From contig NW_020945064.1 in the NCBI RefSeq assembly GCF_900497805.2, positions 7,124,174 through 7,188,173 on the forward strand: 64,000 nucleotides of DNA. Direction: 5' to 3'. This stretch comes from Vombatus ursinus. Lineage: Eukaryota > Chordata > Mammalia > Diprotodontia > Vombatidae. Below the pieces are notes generated by a model, which saw nothing but the letters and a program-made list of their open reading frames with translations, searched no databases and was not told where the DNA came from. The position numbers and the translations under genes were made by a program. Of the stretch, positions 56,343 to 64,000 are shown piece by piece. How positions within the stretch are numbered: position 1 is the stretch's first letter; every line of letters begins with the position of its first letter.

Positions 56343-56564
56343 GGACCAGGGCGGGGCTGAGGCACTCTCTTCTACTAAGAATCTTCAGCTCTAGACTCAC
56401 CTAGACAAAGTTTGGGTCTGGGGGAAGCTGGGGTCATGCATTTTTTCTCATCATCTCTGGCTCTTTATGCTCTTACCCAGAGATCTGGAGAAAATGCCTT
56501 AAAATTTAGGAATGGTTTGTGTAGTGTTACTCTCCAAAAGGAAGCCCCTTCTGGAGGTGAAATT

Positions 56565-56690
56565 TTTAAAAATGATTTATTAAATGCTAAGTATGAGCCA
56601 AGCATTGTGCTAAGTACTAGGGATACAAATACAAAATCAATCAAAGACAATCCCTGGTCTCAAAGAGCTCACATTCTAATGGTGGGAGGG
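56565..56690 (-). mobile_element. L2 3' end, antisense
   Basis: 'tgatttattaaatgctaagt', 'agcattgtgctaagtactag', 'tcaaagagctcacattctaa'. Confidence 0.85.
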
Positions 56691-57340
56691 GGAGAGGAGA
56701 GAACCAGTCTAAGAGAACTTAGTTGGAGGATAAAAAGGTCCAAAGGTGGTCCTTGGGGTTCAGTACAAGGTTAAAGGCCAAGGTGGTGGATCCTGAAGTT
56801 TCACCTTTGAGAGAGGAAAGTTAGGGTGAGAGCTGGGATGACTAAGGTTCCTCCTGCAGCTGCCCATGTAAGAAGTAGCTCAGGTATAGGATGGCTATCC
56901 TGTAAAGAAGCCTTAAGACACAAAAGACTCCTATGCGCACATTGACAATGATATAAACCATGAAGCAGTGGTCCTTCCCCCCTGTTGTATTCTCTTGGTA
57001 AGTTGATACTTAAGCATGAAACCCTTTGTGGGACTGGCAAACACTCTGTTTGACTCTCACCTTGGCTCTGCACTGTCTGGGTAATTCCCTTAAGATCCAT
57101 TATGTTCTGGGAAGCTAATGCATGCCTGGCTTAGACTCATCTTCCTGTTAGTGGGCATCGTCTATTGTGGGAATTGTTGTATGAGCTGTGGGGAGCATCT
57201 CCTACTGCTGGTCACTTGGGCCTCTTAATGTATCCAGACCTCTGGAGTCCAGGAGGTAGCTGCAAGGCCTTGAAATATCCACCTTAGGATCATAGTTCAG
57301 TCACTTGTGCTCAGGAAAAAAAATAACACAAAACACAAGA
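56691..57340. other. Unique sequence, no gene seen
   Basis: A 99-codon minus frame at 56801-57100 has no known domain. Confidence 0.4.
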
Positions 57341-57351
57341 GATGGCAAAGG

Positions 57352-57747
57352 TCCTGTTTTGTTTTTTTTATAAATGTTTCATTTTTTCCCCATTTACATG
57401 TAAAATTTTTTTGGCATTTGTTTTTAAAAATTTTGGGTTCCAAATTTTCTCCCTTCTCCTCTCTGTCCTCATTGAGAAGGCAGGCAATTTGATATAGGTT
57501 ATCCATGTGTAGTTATGCAAAATATATTTCAATATTAGTCATGTCATGAAAGAAAACAGACTAAAAAAAAGAAAGAAAAAGAAAGTTTGAAAAAAGTATG
57601 CTTTGATCTGCATTCAGATTCCATCAGTTCTTTCTCTGAAAGTGGATAGCATTTTTCATCATACCAACAACTTGTTCAGCCATTGCCTAATGGATGGATA
57701 TCCCCGCAATTTCCAGTTCTTTGCCACCACAAAAAGAGCCACCAAAG
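57352..57747 (-). mobile_element. L1 3' end, antisense, with internal deletion
   Basis: 3' UTR ('gatataggttatccatgtgt') to 'gcatttttcatcata' at 57664, then directly 'caacttgttcagccattgcc', so about 250 bp of the expected order is missing. Confidence 0.88.
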
Positions 57748-57885
57748 GTGGTCTTGAGATCTAGTTTCAGGTTTACCTAGATGAATACAAACTCTCACTT
57801 TTATGTGTAAGCAACTATCATAGCTGCCAAGATGGATGGTGAGACGGGGAGGAGGTCTTCTACCCCTTTGTGGGGTGAGGGGGGG

Positions 57886-57888
<3 letters not shown>

Positions 57889-57951
<63 letters not shown>
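57889..57951. repeat. (GA)n microsatellite
   Basis: About 31 uninterrupted GA units. Confidence 0.98.
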
Positions 57952-57954
<3 letters not shown>

Positions 57955-58074
57955 TGCCAGGGATGTGCAGTTATGGCTGGAAAAGTGCTTTAGCTTTGAT
58001 GGCCAGGGATCTGGGTTCTAATCCCTGCTTAGCCACTAGCTCGTTCTGCTTGGTCTTACCCAAGAATGTTTTAG

Positions 58075-58205
58075 GATCATAGATTTTTGAGCTGAGAGGA
58101 ACCTTAAAGGTCATCTAGTCAAACCCCATCATTTTGTGGATGAAGAAACTAAAACCCGGAGAGGTGAACTAATTTGTGCAGGATCACACCTGATTTATTA
58201 GTGGG
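58075..58205 (-). mobile_element. MIR3 SINE
   Basis: 'gagaggaaccttaaaggtca', 'tctagtcaaaccccatcatt', 'gatgaagaaactaaaacccg'. Confidence 0.75.
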
Positions 58206-58334
58206 GGGCACTTTGTGCAACCCCATATTGTGTGATTTCAGAAAACTATAGCTCACAGGTCAGTTGTGTGTCTTCTGTAGGGATGGGTCAGTCATTGGGC
58301 CCTCTGGCTCCAAATCCAGCGCTTTCTCTATCAT

Positions 58335-58435
58335 ACAACCCTGCCTTTACCTCTCTGTGCCTCAGTTTTTTTTTCTTGCCATGAATCAGTTGAACCAGAT
58401 GCTCCCTTCAGGCTCAGAATCTTAGGAAGCCATTC
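58335..58435 (+). mobile_element. MIR3 tail
   Basis: 'acctctctgtgcctcagttt', 'accagatgctcccttcaggc'. Confidence 0.6.
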
Positions 58436-58439
58436 TACT

Positions 58440-58883
58440 CACTCCCACTTGCTACTGGGCAGTTGGACCATTGGCTCCCAGGAGCAGGATGGAGGAAGGA
58501 AGCTGATATGCACACAAGGGGGAAATGAGCCTTCGCTCTACAGAGCTCATCCGTGTGGGAATCAGCAGGCAGGGGGAATAATGGATCATTTGCCATCAGG
58601 CAACTTATACCAGCTGCACTTGGCAGTGGGAGGAAACAGACTGTGGTTTCCCAAGGGCCTTCTCCAGAGGGTGGGCTAGGATGAGCTGGTTGGAGGAGAT
58701 GGGAGACAGCTGCTTATTGGCAAGGGTAGGGTAGAGCTGTCCTTTTCCTTCCTCTTCTTGGGGAGGGAGGGCAAGAGAGAGGGAGAGAGCAGTCCAAGAC
58801 AACTGGCTGCTTTCCTCTAGCTCCACGGGACGATGGGGAGAAGGGGAAGCAATCAACCTCCTGCTCTCCCTTTGGTCTATGGT
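58440..58883. other. Unique sequence, no gene seen
   Basis: GA-rich in part. Frames up to 83 codons with no domain. Confidence 0.4.
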
Positions 58884-58895
58884 ACCATGGTGCCA

Positions 58896-59156
58896 ACGCA
58901 GGTAGGTGGTTCGGTGGATACAGCACTGGGCCTGGAGTCAGAAAGACCCGAGTTCAAATCTGACCTCAGACACTTACTAGCTGTGTGAGCCGGGGCAAGT
59001 CACTTCACCCTGTTTGCCTCAGTTTCTTCAACTGTAAAATGAGCTGGAAAAGGAAGTGGCAAGCTACTCCAGTGTCTTTGCCAAGAAAAACCCAAGAACA
59101 ATATGGTCCCCAGGGTCACAAACAGTTGGATATGACTGAATGACTGAAAAACAACA
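58896..59156 (+). mobile_element. MAR1-type SINE, full length
   Basis: Perfect 12-bp duplications 'accatggtgcca' at 58884-58895 and 59157-59168. Head 'ggtaggtggttcggtggata', BovB-like tail 'tttgccaagaaaaacccaag' to 'gactgaaaaacaacaa'. Confidence 0.95.
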
Positions 59157-59204
59157 ACCATGGTGCCATGGGATTAGTGCCCTTCCCCACCCCCAGAGTG
59201 GTAT

Positions 59205-59555
59205 CACTGACCTGGAAGATCTATGACATTATCTGGAACATAACTCTCTCATAAAGGGGAAGAAACAGGCCCAGAGGAGGTATGGTCATTTGTCCAAGGT
59301 CACAGAGGGAGGAAACAAGCATTGATTAAGCACCTACTATGTGTGAATGACTTTACAAATATTATCTCACTTGATTCTCACAATAACCCTGCTGAGGTAG
59401 GTGTTATTTACAATTGAGGAAACTGAGGCAGGCAGCAGTTAAGTGACATCCCCAGGGCCACATAGTCAGGAAGTATCTGAGGCTGGATTTGAATTCAGGT
59501 CTTCCAGACTCTAGGCCCAGTGCTCTATCCACCGAACCACAGAATCCTTAGGTGT
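59205..59555 (-). mobile_element. MIR3 remnant plus full MIR-type SINE
   Basis: 59205-59308: 'aacaggcccagaggaggtat'. 59310-59555: 'gattaagcacctactatgtg', 'ctcacaataaccctgctgag', 'gatttgaattcaggtcttcc', 'tgctctatccaccgaaccac'. Confidence 0.85.
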
Positions 59556-59636
59556 CAAAGGTATATATACCTCTACAGTGTGGCTTAGTAATGACTTCAG
59601 AGTCAGAGCACCTGGGTTCAAGGCTCTTGTCTCTGA

Positions 59637-59898
59637 TGCTTTCTGTGTTAAGTTCCTACTATGTGTCATGTACTATGCTAAGCCCTATATAATCATTATC
59701 TCATTTGATCTTCACAGTAACCCTGGGTGGTGGGTGCTATAATGATCCCCATTTTACAGTTGAGAAATCTGAGGCAGACAGAGGTTAAGTGACATGCCCA
59801 GGGTCACCCACCTAGGAAGTGTCTGAAGTTGGATTTGAACTCAGGTCTTCCTGACTCTAGGCCTGGTGCTCGGTGCACTATGGTGCCACCTCGCTGCC
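59637..59898 (-). mobile_element. MIR-type SINE, full length
   Basis: 'agttcctactatgtgtcatg', 'cacagtaaccctgggtggtg', 'cagacagaggttaagtgaca', 'actatggtgccacctcgctg'. Confidence 0.92.
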
Positions 59899-60114
59899 TA
59901 TGGGAAGGAATGTATGGGGTCTAAGAGGGAGAGCTACATCCTTACTAACTAACCACTGTGTGCTAGTGGCTTGGCCTGGAGCCTAGAGAGGCAGAATGTT
60001 AAATAAGACCTACCCTGGAGCAGCTGCTCACCATGGGTAGAGATACAAGAGAATTCAGCACCCCATTCCACGGCTTTGCTCAGGCCTGGATCATCAGTGT
60101 AAAGAACTTAGCTT

Positions 60115-60825
60115 TTATTTTCTTCTTTTTTTCCAATTTTTAAAAACATTTTTTATTTAAAGTTTTGAGCTTCTAATTCCAAGCCTCCCTCCCTCCCCTC
60201 TTCCCTCTGAGATGGTAAGCAATCAGATAAAAGTTATAAATGTGTGATCATGTAAAACATTTCCATATTAGGCATTTTGTACAAGAAGACTTGAATAAAT
60301 GAAAAAAAATGAAAGAAAGAAAGTGAAAAATAGCATGCTTCAGTCTGTATTCAATCAATATCAGTTCTTTCTCGGGAAGCAGATGGTATGCCTCATCGTT
60401 AGTCTTTTGGGATTGTCTTGGATCTTTGTATTGCTCAAAATAACCAAGTCATTCAGAGTTCTCCATTGAACAATGTTGCTGTTACTGTGTACAATGTTCT
60501 CCTGGTTCTGTTCACTTCACTTTGCATCAGTTCACGTAAGTCTTTCCAGGTTTTTCTGAAATAATCCTGCTTGTCATTTCTTATAGCACAATACTATTCC
60601 ATTACAATCATATGCCACACCTTGTTTAGCCATTCTCCAATTGATGGGCATCCTCTCAATCTCCAATTCTTGACCACCACAAAAAGAGCTGCTATAAATA
60701 TTTTTGTACATGTAGGTCCTTTTTCCCATTTTTATGATCTCTTTGGGATACAGACCTAGCAGTGGTATTGCTGGGTCAAAGAGTATGCACATTTTTATAG
60801 CCCTTTGAGCATAGAAGAACATCCC
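60115..60825 (-). mobile_element. 5'-truncated L1, antisense 3' end
   Basis: T-rich edge, 3' UTR, then ORF2 C-terminus. The minus strand reads LFDPAIPLLGLYPKEIIK near 60780-60730, the L1 PFDPAIPLLGIYP motif. The stop-free stretch is short. Confidence 0.92.
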
Positions 60826-61380
60826 CATTAGGGATTTTAATTTCATCAGTTTTCTATCAGTAAACGTCTCTTTTCCTTCAATCATCTTGAAACCATAGCT
60901 CCTTCCTCATCCATTGGGAAGGGTCCTGGACACCTCACCAAGCTTGCCCTTCCTACAGAGATACTTTGGGGCCTGTGTGCAATCCTGAGCCCACCATACC
61001 AAGGAGTCACATCTTTCTGTTTACTCCCAGCCCAGCCTCACTATAGTCCCTCTGCCTTTGCAGTATCTTAAAGCCTTTGACCTGGGAATGGGGTCAGAGG
61101 AACCCTTCTTTCCTCCTGCATTCTTGGTGCTCTCTCCTCCAGTCCTTTGATTCTGGGCTAGGGAAGTACCACTAGTCTATTAAGTCCACATTCTGCCTCC
61201 TGCTGACCTACACTAGCCTTGTGTGGGTCTCTTTTATCCATTTCTCCTGACTTAGGCTCCCCCTGAAAGGGCACTTATATGGTCACAACCATTCTTAATG
61301 AACCCTGCACCCCAAGCTGGGCCTAACCGCCCTAGTTTGAGAAGACAACATCTTGACAGCCAGATGAGTTACAATACCGT
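60826..61380. other. Unique sequence, no gene seen
   Basis: CT-rich, moderately GC-rich for this window. No frame of note. Confidence 0.4.
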
Positions 61381-61384
61381 GTCA

Positions 61385-61520
61385 TAGGAACTCTGGTTTT
61401 GTTTGGGTAAACCATTCATTCTCTCTTGGCCTCAATTTCCTTCCCAGTAAAATGAGGGGGTTCAGCTAGATCATCTCTGAAGCCTCTTCCAACTTTAAAT
61501 CTACTATCCTATTGGGCAGA
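61385..61520 (+). mobile_element. MIR3 SINE
   Basis: 'gtaaaatgagggggttcagc', 'tagatcatctctgaagcctc', 'ttccaactttaaatctacta'. Confidence 0.8.
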
Positions 61521-61539
61521 TGTTGGACTTCCTTATCTT

Positions 61540-61771
61540 TTTTTTAAGGTAATGTTCATTTATTTAGTCATCAATATATTTTTTTAAAATAGATCCAACT
61601 CTAATAAGAGCTTTCTTCTTCTTCTTTTTTTTTTCCAGCTAGGCAATGGGTTTAAGTGACTTGCCCAGGCTCACACAACTAGTAAGCAACAAGTGTCTGA
61701 GGTCAGATTTGAACTCAGGTTCTCCTGACTCCAGGGCTGGTGCTCTATCCACTGCATCACCTAGCTGCCCC
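61540..61771 (-). mobile_element. Marsupial tRNA-SINE with extra 3' sequence between two A tracts
   Basis: Duplications 'tggacttccttatctt' (61524-61539) and 'tggacttctttatctt' (61772-61787). The SINE body is 61640-61771 antisense. Its A tract (61620-61633) is followed outward by about 75 bp of non-SINE sequence and a second T run at 61538-61545 next to the duplication. The insert is 232 bp instead of the usual 145-175. Confidence 0.85.
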
Positions 61772-61787
61772 TGGACTTCTTTATCTT

Positions 61788-62382
61788 ACCTTCTGCTTCT
61801 CTCACCCTGACTCCAACCCACACACCCAATTTCCAATGAGCAATGCCAGGAGATTGCAGCCTAGACATCCAGAACACCAGAAAGCTGTCTGAGGTGAACA
61901 AAGGTCCCTGATTCCTTGGGAGGGATAGAAATTGCCCATAGTCTGTTCCCACCTGCTTATTCATCTTTTGGGGCATGAAGGCAGCCCTCAAAGACCTAGG
62001 GCTGGGTCTGGACTCAACGTCTTTTCCTGAGTGAGGTTTGAAATTTGCAGCCCTCTGCCCAGCTCCCCAGAGGCAAGAGAGAGCTGGCACTCTCTTTGAA
62101 GGACAAGGTTGGCTGGGTGAGCAGTCTGCATTACATTAGTGTGTGTGGATGAGGGGTGAAGAGGGACCAGAGATGGCCCTTTTCTTTCAAGGCTGAGCAG
62201 AGCAGCAGAGCTGTTCTCCAAAACAAGACAAGCCCCCAAACATTCTGTCTGCTGTATCCTTCCCTGATTACTAATCAGGGAACAGGGGAGACATACAAAA
62301 CACATCAGGCAACATCCTCCACCCACCCAGCTTCAAGTAATCCTGGCAGGAACACACCACACATACTCCTCTACACAATCCT
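61788..62382. other. Unique sequence, no gene seen
   Basis: Overlapping minus frames of 109-112 codons without a recognisable domain. Confidence 0.4.
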
Positions 62383-62485
62383 GTTACACACACATATAAA
62401 AACACACTAATATACACTGCCCCACAATCTGGAAACACACACGCACACATACACAGACACACACAGACACACACACAGACACACT
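62383..62485. repeat. Imperfect (CA)n / (CACAGA)n array
   Basis: CA-rich with CACAGACA words. Confidence 0.9.
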
Positions 62486-62944
62486 GCAGCTTTTATGCCA
62501 ATTCCTGTGCCCAAGGAATGATGGAAGGGTGGAATTGTTAAGAATTGAGAGGGATCAGAAAAAGAAACTGACTCTGAAACTAACCTGTGTAACTCAATTA
62601 ACCCCTCTCTGATTAGCTATTTCCACAGGATGAGAAAAAATAAAAGATGAAACTGGATGTGGGATAACAGAAGGATTTGCTCCCTCTCTAGTCTCAGGAT
62701 TGGAAACATGGTCCCAAGGCCCTAGGGGCAGCAGGTTGGAGGAGGGAGTAAGGTGAGCCTGGGTTCTGATAGGTAAGAGGCATGAACAATATGGCAAGAT
62801 GGCTGAAGAGGAAGAGTGAAGGATATTCAGTAGGAAGCCGATGAAGTGAAAAACAATCCAGTGGGTGTAGTCCCTAGGTATAGCCCCAGACCCTTCAGAA
62901 ATCTCCAGGAAACATCTGCCTGGTGGTCTTGGGTGGGGTCACAC

Positions 62945-63090
62945 AGGAGGGAAATTACGCTCTTTAATCTTTCAATCCGCAAGTGTGTCTTGGATACCTG
63001 CTATATAGCCTATCCTGGGCCAGGTGCTGTGGGAAGTTCAGAGACACACCCCTATTTTCAAGAAGTTTCTAGTTGAATTGGGGAGACAAT
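62945..63090 (-). mobile_element. L2 3' end, antisense
   Basis: 'tgggccaggtgctgtgggaa', 'ttcaagaagtttctagttga'. Confidence 0.65.
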
Positions 63091-63114
63091 GTGTGAAAAG
63101 ATAGCTAACAGCAT

Positions 63115-63240
63115 TGACAGAATTTTTATTCGTTGCGTGCCATTGGGCAAGTCATTTGCTTTCCTGGTCTCAATTTTCTCATCTGAAAATTAGAGAGTTG
63201 GTTAGACGAACTTTAAGATTCTTTCCACATCAATCCTAGT
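63115..63240 (+). mobile_element. MIR3 SINE
   Basis: 'gtgccattgggcaagtcatt', 'gagagttggttagacgaact'. Confidence 0.7.
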
Positions 63241-63409
63241 TGGGCTAAATAAGAAATGTAAACAGAACATTTTATAAAATGTCTGAGAAAAAGAGATAGC
63301 TGAGGGCTGGAGTGAGCTGGGAAGGCTTTACAGAGAAAATGGGCTTAGAAGGGTGGGTAAAGTTGAGCAGCAGGGGCTAGAGCCCTTAGAAGTTGCCTCC
63401 TGGGTGCAT

Positions 63410-63499
63410 GCCCACCATGTTTCAGGGAGGTTAACTCCACCCCCCTGGGTCTAGGCCCACCATGTTTCAGGGAGGTTAATCTCACCCTTCTGGGTCCTG
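63410..63499 (+). repeat. 45-bp tandem duplication
   Basis: Two units, 63410-63454 and 63455-63499, both starting 'gcccaccatgtttcagggag' and sharing 'gttaa'. The preceding bases ('cctcctgggtgcat') resemble a third partial unit. Confidence 0.9.
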
Positions 63500-63711
63500 T
63501 CTGGTTAATTCCAAAATAGCCTTAGAGACTAAGAGGCCACTTGAGGACCCTTGTAGATGAGACAGATTCAGGCCATACTGAGCCCTGAAGACTCAAGATG
63601 ACCAAGGGGTCAGGAGACCAAGTACAGGTAAAAAGGAATCTGGTGATGTTTCTATTGCCAGTGGTGAGAGAGTAACACCAAGAAATGAACTGGAAAGGAT
63701 GGAAAATTACA

Positions 63712-64000
63712 GAATCTCAGAGTTGGAGCTCCACTCTATACCATTAGATACAAATGGTCATGGAGTCCTTGTATACTTCCAAAGACAAGGAGCTCATGAC
63801 CTCACAAGGCAAACCATTTTATTTTAAGACATCAATTTGTTAGGAAGTTCTTCTTTATTTCCATTGAAATCAGCCTTTGTGATTCGTACTTATTGATCTG
63901 ATTTTTTCTCCTCCACCCCCAGCATAAATAAATCTCCTGTATGACAGCCCTTTAAATATTGAGACAGCTATCATGCACCTCTTTCTTCTCTTTTCCAAGT
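63712..64000 (-). mobile_element. L3/CR1-type LINE, runs off the window
   Basis: 'aatctcagagttggagctcc', 'aaggagctcatgacctcaca', 'tgttaggaagttcttcttta', 'tatgacagccctttaaatat', 'gacagctatcatgcacctct' in antisense order. Confidence 0.75.

Noticed and set aside
60574-60885. 103-codon minus frame
   Set aside because: Also the L1 ORF2 C-terminus (LFDPAIPLLGLYP).

Overview
This window is mammalian nuclear DNA, and its repeats point to a marsupial. Many copies of a poly(A)-tailed, tRNA-derived SINE carry the head 'ggggcagctaggtggcacag' typical of marsupials (SINE1/WSINE1 type). MAR1-type SINEs with BovB/RTE-like tails, RTE-BovB itself and marsupial-style L1 3' ends sit on a dense background of L2, L3/CR1, MIR and MIR3. 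I cannot separate an American from an Australian marsupial by eye. All family names come from memory of consensus sequences, not from a search.

I found no protein-coding gene I can support. Every open frame is short, and the longest are translations of microsatellites, purine tracts or LINE pieces. Two weak coding-like candidates are listed: a possible old retrocopy on the minus strand near 19.7-20.4 kb, and a short signal-peptide-like frame near 41.7 kb. The window therefore looks intergenic or deep intronic.

Layout. At 0-8 kb are an L2 fragment, MIR/MIR3 copies and a long antisense L2 (from 4.1 kb, possibly to 7.85 kb) broken up by at least five younger insertions. At 8.3-11 kb is an L1 with its 5' start, 3' end and target-site duplications but most of its coding region missing. 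At 11-23 kb are antisense L1 3' ends, a head-to-head L1 pair, MIR and L2. At 23.9-24.5 kb is a solo LTR. At 25-34 kb are MIR/L2 remnants, a long purine tract, and SINEs with perfect target-site duplications. At 35-43 kb are two more solo LTRs (one inside an L2, one inside a MIR), a 33-bp minisatellite grown from a MIR3 tail, a hAT-type DNA transposon and several SINEs. At 44-53 kb are L2, MIR, a BovB 3' half and a local duplication. At 53-55 kb is a clear three-layer nest, with a SINE in the tail duplication of an L1 that itself split a MIR3. At 55-64 kb are further L1 ends, MAR1, a SINE with extra 3' sequence, and L3 running off the right edge. Three runs of exactly ten N all lie inside simple repeats.

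The most interesting signals are structural. They include L1 by-products of unusual shape (5' end only, 33-bp tail only, internally deleted with both ends, head-to-head inverted), a recurrent 33-bp minisatellite in MIR3 tails at four loci, and a SINE carrying what looks like a 3' transduction. I found no undescribed gene system.
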